Below, one piece after another: positions 27,510 through 35,560 of a stretch of DNA of 64,000 nucleotides. Position 1 is the first letter of the stretch. Every line of letters starts with the position of its first letter. The notes under the pieces were generated by a model. That model was given only the letters and a program-made list of their open reading frames with translations, was not told the DNA's origin and ran no database searches. Position numbers and translations under genes: made by a program. Origin of the DNA: Streptomyces sporangiiformans (GTDB lineage: Bacteria > Actinomycetota > Actinomycetes > Streptomycetales > Streptomycetaceae). Where the stretch lies: assembly GCF_005768555.2 (NCBI RefSeq), contig NZ_VCHX02000180.1:96769-160768 (forward strand), read 5' to 3'.

Positions 27510-27786
27510 CAATGCACCCCGTTGTGTTCGTATGAATACATGACGTGATACGAATGCACATACAGGGGCAAACGGGAGTCAAGGCGCCTTACCGGCACAG
27601 GTGGCCGGATTCAGCCGGTCCGACGTGCGGAGACAAGGCCGTTCAGGCCAATACGGGTGCGGGGGCGGAGCCACGGCAGCACCGGATCGACCGTTCATCG
27701 CACCGTTCGTCGACAGGTTCGACCGTCTGCCGACGATCCGTGTGTGTGGCCTGTCCCGGCGGACCGCCCTGCGTTGACATACGGCC
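27510..27786. promoter_or_regulatory. CapA / sigma factor divergent region with 7-14-7 inverted repeat
   Basis: TTCGTAT (27527-27533) and ATACGAA (27548-27554) are perfect inverted repeats around GAATACATGACGTG, in an AT-rich patch 18-45 bases before the CapA ATG. This looks like a regulator site or extended -10 region for CapA. The rest of the gap, up to the sigma factor start, shows nothing else distinct. Confidence 0.5.
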
Positions 27787-28332
27787 ATGACGGCCGCCAC
27801 CACCATCACGAGCAGGACGACCGCCGAGCACGAGCTGGCCGAATTGCAGCGGGAGCACGGCGCACCACTCTTCGCCCTGCTGCTGAGGCTCTCCGACGGA
27901 GACCGGCAGCGCGCCGAGGACCTGGTGCAGGAGACACTCGTACGCGCCTGGCAGCACCCCGAAGCGCTACGAGCCGACAACTTCGACTCCGTACGGCCCT
28001 GGCTGCTGACCGTCGCGCGGCGGCTGGCCATCGACGCGCGCCGGGCCCGCCAGGCACGGCCCGCCGAGGTCGGGGACGCCGTACTGGAAAACGCACGGGT
28101 CTGTGCCGATCACGCCGAAAGGTCGGTGGAGACCCTCGATGTACGCGAGGCTGTGAAGACACTCACTCCGGAGCACCGGGAAGTCCTGGTGCAGGTGTAC
28201 TTCTGCGGGGCAAGTGTGGCGGAGGCCGCCGCCGTGCTGGGTATCCCGCCCGGTACCGTGAAGTCCCGCGCGTACTACGCACTGCGCGCCCTGCGTCGGG
28301 TACTTCCGGGATATGCGGCCGACCTGCGGTAA
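27787..28332 (+). CDS. ECF-type RNA polymerase sigma factor
   Basis: 181 aa. Region 2 (about 25-90) has the DGDRQRAEDLVQETLVRAWQ helix that binds -10 DNA and core polymerase, then PWLLTVARRLAIDARRAR. Region 4 (about 120-170) is the helix-turn-helix LTPEHREVLVQVYF, VAEAAAVLGIPPGTVKSRAYYALRALR. There is no extra domain. The ATG at 27787 has no Shine-Dalgarno, so translation may be leaderless. A zinc-finger anti-sigma gene (29147-29797) lies one gene away on the same strand, so it is probably held inactive by that membrane protein. Confidence 0.93.
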   Translation: MTAATTITSRTTAEHELAELQREHGAPLFALLLRLSDGDRQRAEDLVQETLVRAWQHPEALRADNFDSVRPWLLTVARRLAIDARRARQARPAEVGDAVLENARVCADHAERSVETLDVREAVKTLTPEHREVLVQVYFCGASVAEAAAVLGIPPGTVKSRAYYALRALRRVLPGYAADLR

Positions 28333-28467
28333 AACCAATGGCCGAGTCAAACCTCCGTAAAGCGCCTTGCCGAGGACCTCGGTTGAGTAATCGGCTGTCC
28401 CCATCCGTGTTCCGGAATGGGGCCCGGGGTCGGGCGACGCTCACGTACCGGAGGAAGGCAGGAAGGG

Positions 28468-28992
28468 ATGCTGCACAGAGGCCAGGAGAGCACGGACGGC
28501 GCCGGCGGCGGGGAACTCGCTGTCCCCATGGCGTGGTTGTACGCCGAGTACATCGCCGATGAGCTGTTGCGCACCGGGGATCTCATGCCGCCGACGTCCT
28601 TCGAGTTCCGCGCCGGGCGCGACGCCCTGGCGCTGACCATCTTCCTGTCGGACACGAGCGGTGAGCTCTCCGGCATACGCGTCGTCTCGCAGCTGGAGAC
28701 CTGGCTGTCGCTGACGGCGTACGACCAGCCGTGGCAGGACTGGGTACGCGAACGCATGGCGGTACTGGCGGCCGAGGCGGCCGAAGCGGTCGAAGCGGGC
28801 ACGCCCGACCCGGACCTGGAGCTGGCCGCGGCGGCCTGGCGCTGGCTGGAGGAGACCGAACTCCTCGCACCCGACCTCGACGCGGTGCCGGGCGGTGGTC
28901 CGGTGCCGGGCGAAGAAGACGGCCCGAAGGTGTGGACCCCGGCCTGGCGACTGGGGCTGCCGCTGGGGCACCTGGCCATCCATCTCTTCTGA
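28468..28992 (+). CDS. conserved-looking acidic protein of unknown function in sigma/anti-sigma locus
   Basis: 174 aa, acidic, alpha-helical in composition, without signal peptide, helix anchor or known motif. It contains LYAEYIADELLRTGDLMPP and WRLGLPLGHLAIHLF, and an Ala/Glu-rich central helix (MAVLAAEAAEAVEAG). The ATG at 28468 is preceded by GGAAGGG. It lies between the ECF sigma factor and its putative anti-sigma on the same strand. A short hairpin ATCTC-TTCT-GAGAT followed by TTTT (28982-28999) overlaps its stop and could be a weak terminator. I do not recognise the family. Confidence 0.65.
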   Translation: MLHRGQESTDGAGGGELAVPMAWLYAEYIADELLRTGDLMPPTSFEFRAGRDALALTIFLSDTSGELSGIRVVSQLETWLSLTAYDQPWQDWVRERMAVLAAEAAEAVEAGTPDPDLELAAAAWRWLEETELLAPDLDAVPGGGPVPGEEDGPKVWTPAWRLGLPLGHLAIHLF

Positions 28993-29146
28993 GATTTTTC
29001 TGAGCCTCGACCAATCCGCGGGCCCTCTCGCTCCGAATCTCTTGGTTGGTTTCCGGCAGGACTTGAGTGATTCCGCGGTCTGGTGCGTACCGGTGGGCAG
29101 CAGTTACCGCCAGTCCACCCACTCACCATCGCCCTGAGGATTAGGT

Positions 29147-29797
29147 ATGAGGTCCCTGGAACGCCATCGCGACGTCGGCGCCTACGCGCTCGGCGTGCTG
29201 GACCCTGCGGACGCTTTCCGCTTCGAGGACCACCTCATGGAGTGCCCTCAGTGCGCGATGCAGATTCGCGAGCTGGCGCCCACGACACGGTCGCTGCGGG
29301 CCTACGCCCAGGCGACTCCGCGCACGGTGTCCGCCATGACCCGGCCCGGCCCCGCGCTGCTGGACCGGCTGCTCGAGAATGTGGTGTCGGTGCGCCGGAG
29401 CGGGCGCAGGCGGTGGCTGAGCGCCGTCGCCGCAGCGGTGGTCTTCGCGGTGGCCGGGCCCGCGGTCGCGATGCTCGCCGGCGGCTCGGGCTCGGACGGT
29501 GAGCCGATCGCCGCGACCGACCCCGGGACGGGGGTATGGGCCGAGGTCACCACACGGAACCGTGCCTGGGGCAGCGATGTGGACCTGATGGTCAAGGGCG
29601 CCCCCGGTCCCCGGCCCTGCCAGCTCGTCGTCATCGGCCGCGACGGCTCGGAGGAGACGGTGCTGAGCTGGCAGCCGGGCAGCGCGAAGCCCAGCCCCAT
29701 GCAGGGCTCGGCGGCGATGCACCCCGACGAGATCGTCCAGTACGAGGTACGCACATCGGGCGGCCAGCGGCTGGTGACGCTCAAGCCCTCCTCGTGA
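29147..29797 (+). CDS. zinc-finger anti-sigma factor (membrane, RskA/zf-HC2 type)
   Basis: 216 aa. The N-terminal ZAS domain has HRDVGAYALGVLD, FEDHLMECPQC with the H-x(n)-C-x2-C zinc ligands, and an amphipathic DPADAFRFEDHL helix. One membrane helix follows at about 90-110 (AVAAAVVFAVAGPAVAM), then an outer domain of about 100 residues with GVWAEVTTRN and RPCQLVVIGRDG, matching the extracytoplasmic beta domain of such anti-sigmas. It should bind the ECF sigma factor at 27787 and release it after regulated proteolysis. The ribosome site is GAGGATTAGGT. Same-strand order is sigma, unknown protein, anti-sigma. Confidence 0.88.
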   Translation: MRSLERHRDVGAYALGVLDPADAFRFEDHLMECPQCAMQIRELAPTTRSLRAYAQATPRTVSAMTRPGPALLDRLLENVVSVRRSGRRRWLSAVAAAVVFAVAGPAVAMLAGGSGSDGEPIAATDPGTGVWAEVTTRNRAWGSDVDLMVKGAPGPRPCQLVVIGRDGSEETVLSWQPGSAKPSPMQGSAAMHPDEIVQYEVRTSGGQRLVTLKPSS

Positions 29798-29804
29798 TCG
29801 ACCG

Positions 29805-30668
29805 CTACTTCAGGAGCCGGGACATCCTGCGGTCCGCGAGGGGTTTGCCGCCGGTCTGGCAGGTGGGGCAGTACTGCAGTGACGAGTCGCTGAAGGAGAC
29901 CTCGCGAATGGTGTCGCCGCACACCGGGCAGGCCTCGCCGGTGCGGCCGTGCACTCTGAGCCCGCTCTTCTTCTCCGCCTTCAGGCGTCCCGCCGCGAGC
30001 CCTTGAGCGCGCCCGACGGCCTCGGTGAGGGTGGTGCGCAGTGCCTCGTACAGCCGTGCTGTCTCCTCGGGCGTCAGGGCGGAGGCGAGCTTGAAGGGTG
30101 ACATCCGGGCAGCGTGCAGGATCTCGTCGCTGTAGGCGTTCCCCACCCCCGCGATCAGGCTCTGGTCGCGCAGCGCGCCCTTGATCTGGCGGCGCTCACC
30201 CTGGAGCAGCTGCGTGAAGCGGGTCTCGTCGAAGCCGTCGGCCAGCGGATCGGGGCCGAGGCGGGCGATGCCGGGCACCTCGCCGGGGTCCCGCACGACG
30301 TACACGGCCAGCCGCTTCTGGGTGCCCGCCTCGGTCAGGTCGAAGCCCTCGCCCGTCTCCAGGGCGACACGCATCGCGAGAGGGCCTTTCCCGGGGCGGG
30401 GCGGGCCGTCGGGCAGACGGTCCTTCCAGTGGAGCCAGCCGGCCCGGGCCAGATGCGTCACGAAGCGCGGGCCGCCATCGGTCTCCAGGTCCAGGAACTT
30501 GCCGTGCCGGTGCACGGCCGTGACCTCGCGGCCTTCGAGGGCGGCGAGCGGCGGGTCGTACGTCTTCAGAACGCTGATCGCGACGGGCAGCACGCGCACG
30601 ATCTCATGGCCGACCACATGATCGGCGAGGAAGTCCTTGAGCGCTTCCACCTCGGGCAGTTCCGGCAT
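29805..30668 (-). CDS. Fpg/Nei family DNA glycosylase
   Basis: 287 aa. It begins MPELPEVEALKDFLADHVVG: the catalytic Pro2 and Glu3 after methionine removal. H2TH features (IKGALRDQSLIAGVGNAYSDE) and a C-terminal zinc finger with C-x2-C (CPVC) and C-x2-C (CPTC) are complete. It excises oxidised bases and cuts the abasic site. It is probably an Nei2/Fpg paralogue, not the single housekeeping MutM, which usually sits near recG/rnc; that is inference. It starts at ATG 30668. It lies 7 bases from the converging anti-sigma gene. Confidence 0.92.
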   Translation of the reverse strand: MPELPEVEALKDFLADHVVGHEIVRVLPVAISVLKTYDPPLAALEGREVTAVHRHGKFLDLETDGGPRFVTHLARAGWLHWKDRLPDGPPRPGKGPLAMRVALETGEGFDLTEAGTQKRLAVYVVRDPGEVPGIARLGPDPLADGFDETRFTQLLQGERRQIKGALRDQSLIAGVGNAYSDEILHAARMSPFKLASALTPEETARLYEALRTTLTEAVGRAQGLAAGRLKAEKKSGLRVHGRTGEACPVCGDTIREVSFSDSSLQYCPTCQTGGKPLADRRMSRLLK

Positions 30669-30718
30669 ACGTCCAGAGTGCCCACCCGGCACCGACGACG
30701 CCAGGCGCGCAACCGTAC

Positions 30719-32797
30719 TCAGCGCTGTTCCGCCACCAGGAACTCGCACCACACGCACTTGCCGCCGCCCCGCGCCTCCACGCCCCACACGTCCGCGAGA
30801 CGGTCCACCAGAAGCAGTCCGCGCCCCGAGACCCCGCATTCCCCCGCCTCTCGGCGGCGCGGCAGGGCGCTGGAGGAATCCTCGACCTCGACGCGCAGGC
30901 GACGGTCCGAGCCGGTGAGGATCCGGAGGGTGACGATCGCCGAGCCCTCGGTGTGCATCAGGGCGTTGGTGATCAGTTCGTCGGCGACCAGCTCCACCTC
31001 GTCGGCGCGCTCGTCGGCGCCCCAGGCGCCGACCGCGGCGCGGATCATGTGCCGGGACTCGGTGAGCGCCTCCGGGTCGCCCGGCCCCACGTGCTGCTGG
31101 AGCCGGCCGCCGGGCTGCCGCACGTCGGGGCTGAGGCGACGCAGCAGGAGCAGTGCGACATCGTCCTCGCCACCGCGCTCCTCGGCCACGTCGATGAGCC
31201 GGTCGGCGAGGTCGCGCACATCGTCCGGGCCCGTGGAGATGAGCGCCCGGAGAGTCTGCATGCCCTCGTCGAGGTCCACTCCGGGCTGTTCGACGAGACC
31301 GTCGGTGCACAGCAACAGGGTCTGGCCGGGGTCGAGTTCGATGGTGTTGACGGGGTATTCCAGGCGCCCGAACTCGGCGGACAGACCGAGCGGCAGGCCG
31401 CCTTCGACGGGCAGCCTGCGGCAGGTGCCGTCCGTGTCGCGCACCAGCGGGTCTATGTGGCCCGACCGGACGACCTGGACCACCCCGGTGGACAGGTCGG
31501 CCTCCGCGTACAGGCAGGTCGCGAAGCGTTCGGTGTCGAGTTCGTGCAGGAACACGGAGGCGCGGGCCATGACGGTGGCGGGCGTGTGGCCCTCGGCGGC
31601 GTAGGCGCGCAGCACGATGCGCAGCTGCCCCATGACGGCGGCCGCATGGGTGTCGTGGCCCTGGACGTCGCCGATCACGGCGCCGACGCGGCCGCCCGGC
31701 AGCGGTATGACGTCGTACCAGTCGCCGCCGATGTCCCGGCCCAGCGAGGCGGAGCGGTAGCGGACGGCGATGTCGGCGCCCGGGACGCTGGGGATGGAGC
31801 GCGGCAGCATGGCCTGCTGGAGGCCTTGGGCGACGTCCTTCTCCTGTTCGTAGAACATGGCCCGCTGGAGGCTCTGCGCGATGCTGCTGCCCAGGGCGAC
31901 GAGCACGTTGCGCTCCTCCGCCGAGAAGCCGCGCCGGTCGTTGTAGAGCAGGCCCATCGCGCCGATGGGCCTGGCCTGCGCGATGAGCGGCAGATACGCG
32001 GCCGAGGTGATGTTCAGTTCGGTGAGGTGCGGCCACAGCTGCGGGTAGGACTCGGCGAAGTCCTCCGGGGACTCGATGAAACGCGGGGTGAGGGTGCGCA
32101 CGACCTCGCTCATCGGGTACTTCTCGTCGATGCGCGTGACCCGGGTGCCGGGTACGAAGCTGCCCTCGGGGCCCTCCGCGACGAGCCGGATGCGACCGGC
32201 CTCCACCAGCCCCATGACCAGGCTGGTCGCGCCGAGGTGGATCAGCCCGTGGGTGTCCTTGAGGACGTCGATCACGTCCTGGACGGTGCGGGCGTGCGCG
32301 AGGGCCGCCGTGGTGATCTGCACGACGTTGGTCTGCCGGCGGCGGGCCTCGTCAAGGGCCGCCTGCTCGCGCTGTGCCTCCTCGCTCTCGCTCAGCTCCT
32401 GGGTGGCGTCGCGGACGATCCCGATGATGCGGCGCGGCCGGCCCGTCTCGTCGCGCAGGACATAGCCCTGGGTGTGGGCCCAGCGAAGGGTGCCGTCGCG
32501 GCGACGGACACGGAAGTACGCCCCGTAGTTCTCGCTGCCGTCCTTGAGGGCCTGGGAGACGTGGAGGTCGAGGCGGACGGCCTCGGGGTGGGGGATCCGC
32601 GTCGACAGGTTCTCGGGGCGGCCGTTGAATTCGTCGGGGCGCACGTCGAAGACTTCGTGGGCCGTCGCGTCCATCTGCAAGATGCCGACGTCGAGGTCCC
32701 ATTCGAAGCTGCCCATGCGGTTGAGCGCCAGGATCGGGTCCGGGTGGGTGGGCCAGTCGTCCGGGAGTGACGGGGCGCTCGCTCCCCGATCAGCCAT
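30719..32797 (-). CDS. PAS-GAF-SpoIIE phosphatase with C-terminal HATPase domain
   Basis: 692 aa, soluble. PAS (about 25-140, WDLDVGILQMDATAHEVFDV), GAF (about 165-325), SpoIIE/PP2C (about 340-555, GGDWYDVIPLPGG and VIGDVQGHD metal motifs), and an RsbW-like ATPase at 570-690 (ELVADELITNALMH, GRGLLLVDRLAD). It is a second, separate copy of the sensor-phosphatase type seen at 5985-8459 but with one PAS. It likely works in partner switching of a sigma factor; the signal is unknown. ATG at 32797; adjacent to Fpg on the same strand, with a 50-base gap. Confidence 0.93.
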   Translation of the reverse strand: MADRGASAPSLPDDWPTHPDPILALNRMGSFEWDLDVGILQMDATAHEVFDVRPDEFNGRPENLSTRIPHPEAVRLDLHVSQALKDGSENYGAYFRVRRRDGTLRWAHTQGYVLRDETGRPRRIIGIVRDATQELSESEEAQREQAALDEARRRQTNVVQITTAALAHARTVQDVIDVLKDTHGLIHLGATSLVMGLVEAGRIRLVAEGPEGSFVPGTRVTRIDEKYPMSEVVRTLTPRFIESPEDFAESYPQLWPHLTELNITSAAYLPLIAQARPIGAMGLLYNDRRGFSAEERNVLVALGSSIAQSLQRAMFYEQEKDVAQGLQQAMLPRSIPSVPGADIAVRYRSASLGRDIGGDWYDVIPLPGGRVGAVIGDVQGHDTHAAAVMGQLRIVLRAYAAEGHTPATVMARASVFLHELDTERFATCLYAEADLSTGVVQVVRSGHIDPLVRDTDGTCRRLPVEGGLPLGLSAEFGRLEYPVNTIELDPGQTLLLCTDGLVEQPGVDLDEGMQTLRALISTGPDDVRDLADRLIDVAEERGGEDDVALLLLRRLSPDVRQPGGRLQQHVGPGDPEALTESRHMIRAAVGAWGADERADEVELVADELITNALMHTEGSAIVTLRILTGSDRRLRVEVEDSSSALPRRREAGECGVSGRGLLLVDRLADVWGVEARGGGKCVWCEFLVAEQR

Positions 32798-32991
32798 GGG
32801 CCTACCTTGCCAGGCTTTGGCCGAATCTTCGAGTCTTGGCCGATTCAGATACTTCTCCCCCTGCTTCTCCCCGTGCTTCTCCTCCTGCTACTCCTCCTGC
32901 TTCCTCCCCTTGTTCACGCCGATTCTGGGAACCCACACAGGCAACGACATCAACACGCAGCGTCACAATGGGAGGGAAGGGAGCCCCAGAC
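32798..32991. promoter_or_regulatory. divergent region with pyrimidine-rich tract before lipase maturation factor
   Basis: From about 32850 to 32925 the plus strand is a nearly continuous run of C and T with repeats of CTTCTCC and CTCCTGCT. It lies between the divergent SpoIIE-type gene and the LMF gene. The ribosome site for LMF is GGGAGGGAAGGGAG at 32970-32983. Promoters for both genes should lie here. Confidence 0.45.
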
Positions 32992-34410
32992 GTGGAGTGG
33001 TTCACAGCCCCCGAGTACTGGACGAGCCGACTGGTCTTCCAGCGGGCGCTGGCTGCCCTGTATCTCTTCGCGTTCCTGAACGCCGCGATGCAGTGTCGCG
33101 CGCTGATCGGCGAGCGCGGCATGCTGCCGGTGCCCCGTTTCGTGGCGCGGGTGCCGTTCCGGCAGGCACCGAGCGTGTTCCACCTCCACTACTCCGACCG
33201 CTTCTTCGCGGCCTGGGCCTGGGCCGGCTGTGCGGTGTCGGTGGCGCTCCTCGCGGGCCTGGACGGACTGCTGCCGCTCTGGGGCGGCATGCTGTTGTGG
33301 CTCGTCCCGTGGGCGCTGTACCTGTCGATCGTCAACGTCGGCCAGACCTGGTACTCCTTCGGCTGGGAGTCCCTTCTCCTGGAGGTCGGCTTCCTCGCCG
33401 TCTTCCTCGGCAATGACGAGGTCGCCCCGCCGATCGTGGTGCTCTTCCTGCTGCGCTGGATCCTGTTCCGCGTCGAGTTCGGGGCCGGCCTGATCAAGAT
33501 GCGCGGCGACGCGTGCTGGCGGAAGCTGACCTGCCTCGACCACCACCACGAGACGCAGCCGATGCCGGGCCCGCTGAGCTGGTTCTTCCACCATCTGCCG
33601 AAGCCCTTCCACCGGGTCGAGGTGGCGGCCAACCACTTCACCCAACTCGTCGTCCCCTTCTTCCTCTTCGCCCCGCAGCCCATCGCGACGGCCGCCGCGT
33701 CGCTGATGATCGTCACCCAGTTGTGGCTGGTCCTGTCGGGCAACTTCGCCTGGCTGAACTGGATCACGATCGTGGTCGCGCTGTCGGCCGTGGACTACGG
33801 GGCACCGCGGGGGCCGTCGGACGCCCCGCTCTGGTACGAGGTCCTCGTACTGGCCGTCGCCGCCGGGCTGGTCGCTCTCAGCTACCGTCCGGCCCGCAAT
33901 CTGATCTCCCGCCGCCAGGTCATGAACCGTTCCTTCGACCCGCTCCACCTGGTCAACACCTACGGAGCCTTCGGCAGCGTCAGCCGCCTCAGGTACGAGG
34001 TGGTGATCGAAGGCACGGCGGACGAGGTGCCACGCGAGGATGCCGACTGGCGCGAGTACGAGTTCAAGGGCAAGCCGGGCGATCCCCGGCGCTGGCCGCG
34101 CCAGTACGCCCCGTACCATCTGCGGCTCGACTGGCTGATGTGGTTCGTGGCGCTCTCCCCCGCGTACGCCGGCTCCTGGTTCGGCGTGCTGATGCAGCGG
34201 CTGCTGGAGAACGACCGGGACACACTGCGGTTGCTGCGCCGCTCCCCGTTCCCGGCGGACGCCCCGCCACGGTTTGTGCGCGCCCGTCTCTACCGCTACC
34301 GGTACACGACCTGGCGTGAGCTGCGGGAGACGGGCGCCTGCTGGCAGCGGACGTACGTACGGGAGTTCCTGCCGCCGACCCGGCTGGAGGTCACCGTTCA
34401 GAGGGCGTAG
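32992..34410 (+). CDS. lipase maturation factor family membrane protein
   Basis: 472 aa, polytopic (about 6-8 helices in the first 330 residues, then a soluble C-terminus). Family features are WYSFGWESLLLEVGFLAVFLG, LLRWILFRVEFGAGLIKMRGD, HHHETQPMPGPLSWFFHHLPK and, near the end, NDRDTLRLLRRSPFP. In eukaryotes LMF1 helps fold lipases; bacterial homologues are widespread but of unproven role. I choose GTG 32992 because GGGAGGGAAGGGAG lies 8 bases upstream and homologues begin near WFTAPEYWTSR; an ATG at 32968 lacks a ribosome site. Its 3' end overlaps the converging lactonase by 13 bases. Confidence 0.9.
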   Translation: MEWFTAPEYWTSRLVFQRALAALYLFAFLNAAMQCRALIGERGMLPVPRFVARVPFRQAPSVFHLHYSDRFFAAWAWAGCAVSVALLAGLDGLLPLWGGMLLWLVPWALYLSIVNVGQTWYSFGWESLLLEVGFLAVFLGNDEVAPPIVVLFLLRWILFRVEFGAGLIKMRGDACWRKLTCLDHHHETQPMPGPLSWFFHHLPKPFHRVEVAANHFTQLVVPFFLFAPQPIATAAASLMIVTQLWLVLSGNFAWLNWITIVVALSAVDYGAPRGPSDAPLWYEVLVLAVAAGLVALSYRPARNLISRRQVMNRSFDPLHLVNTYGAFGSVSRLRYEVVIEGTADEVPREDADWREYEFKGKPGDPRRWPRQYAPYHLRLDWLMWFVALSPAYAGSWFGVLMQRLLENDRDTLRLLRRSPFPADAPPRFVRARLYRYRYTTWRELRETGACWQRTYVREFLPPTRLEVTVQRA

Positions 34411-35249
34411 ACGCGGGTGGCCGTCGCCGCGAAGATCTCCGCCCTCTCGCTGCCGCTCAACTCCGCCGTCAACGCGTCGGCCGCGCCCAGGACTTCTGCG
34501 TACGTCGCGGCCAGTGTGCACACCGGCCAGTCCGAGCCGAACATCAGCCGGGACGGGCCGAACGCCTCCAGTACGGTGGCCGCGTACGGCCGCAGGTCGT
34601 CGACGCTCCAGGTGGCGTGGTCCGCCTCGGTGACCATGCCGGACAGCTTGCAGACGGTGTTGGGGAGTTCGGCGAGCGCCCTGACGGCGCCGGCCCAGGG
34701 CTCCGGCGTGCCCGAGGCGATGGGCGGCTTGCCCAGGTGGTCGAGGACGAAGGTGAGCCCCGGGTGGTCGGCGGCAGCCTTGACGCAGGCGGGGAGCTGG
34801 TGGGGCACGACCACCAGGTCATACACGAGGCCGGCCCGCGCGACGGCGTCCAGCCCGCGGCGTACGTCCGGGCGCAGCAGCCATTCGGGGTCGGGCTCGC
34901 CCTGCACCTGATGACGGATGCCGCGCAGGTACGCGCCACCCGGGAGTTCCCGCAGCCGCGCCAGCTCGTCGGTGACATCCGGCCGGGTCAGGTCGGTCCA
35001 ACCGACCACTCCCCCGATGAGTTCGGTCTCCTCCGCGAGGGCCAGGAACTCCGGGGTCTCCTCGGGCACGGTGACGGTCTGCACGAGAACGGTGCGGTCG
35101 ACTCCGGCGGCCCGCGCCTCCGGTTCGAGGTCCGCGGTGGTGAAGTTCCGTCGGATCGGCTGGAGTTCGCAGCCCGTGATCCAGTCCTGGTCGCGTACGG
35201 AGAGGTCCCACACGTGGTGATGCGCGTCGACGGTCGTACGTTCCGTCAC
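34398..35249 (-). CDS. amidohydrolase-family sugar lactonase (L-fuconolactonase-like)
   Basis: 283 aa. Starts VDAHHHVWD, the metal-binding HxH of amidohydrolase family 2. It contains RGIRHQVQGEPD, FVLDHLGKPPIA, KLSGMVTEADH and the FGSDWPVC catalytic Asp region, all as in L-fuconolactonases and related sugar lactonases. In the operon it would open the lactone made by the aldo-keto reductase at 35557. It starts at GTG 35249, overlapping the mutarotase stop as GTGA. It is the last gene of the eight-gene operon. L-rhamnono- or other sugar lactones remain possible substrates. Confidence 0.86.
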   Translation of the reverse strand: MTERTTVDAHHHVWDLSVRDQDWITGCELQPIRRNFTTADLEPEARAAGVDRTVLVQTVTVPEETPEFLALAEETELIGGVVGWTDLTRPDVTDELARLRELPGGAYLRGIRHQVQGEPDPEWLLRPDVRRGLDAVARAGLVYDLVVVPHQLPACVKAAADHPGLTFVLDHLGKPPIASGTPEPWAGAVRALAELPNTVCKLSGMVTEADHATWSVDDLRPYAATVLEAFGPSRLMFGSDWPVCTLAATYAEVLGAADALTAELSGSERAEIFAATATRVYAL

Positions 35250-35560
35250 GGCAGCTCCCAGACGACCGGCAGCCCAGCATCGCCACCCTCGGCCGAGTAG
35301 TCGTGGATCACGTCGAGGAGTTCGGCCATCCGTGCCTGCCAGGCGATGTTGACCGGCAGCTTCTCCAGCTCGGCGAGAAGTCGCGAGTAGTCCTCGCACT
35401 CCAGGACGTGGAAGAGATCGGTGCCGCTGCGCCAGATGGTCCAGGAGGTGGCACCGGCGGCGCGGATGGCGTCCGTGAGCTCTTCGGGGACCTCGCGGTG
35501 CGCGGCCTCGTACTCGGCGATGCGGTCGGCGCGGACCTTGGTGTGCAGGGCGATCCTCAC
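35246..35560 (-). CDS. L-rhamnose/L-fucose mutarotase family protein
   Basis: 104 aa. MRIALHTKVRADRIAEYEAA, WTIWRSGTDLFHVLECEDY and LPVNIAWQARM match the RhaM/FucU-like mutarotase (L-rhamnose mutarotase) family, which interconverts alpha and beta pyranose forms. The GTG at 35560 overlaps the AKR stop as GTGA and has GGAGAGGAG upstream. It sits in the middle of the sugar operon and would speed up supply of the anomer used by the dehydrogenase. Active-site residues were not checked individually. Confidence 0.86.
   Translation of the reverse strand: MRIALHTKVRADRIAEYEAAHREVPEELTDAIRAAGATSWTIWRSGTDLFHVLECEDYSRLLAELEKLPVNIAWQARMAELLDVIHDYSAEGGDAGLPVVWELP

Noticed and set aside
27774..27779. TTGACA directly before the ECF sigma start
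   Set aside because: It is only eight bases from the start codon, so it cannot serve as -35 for that gene; probably chance.
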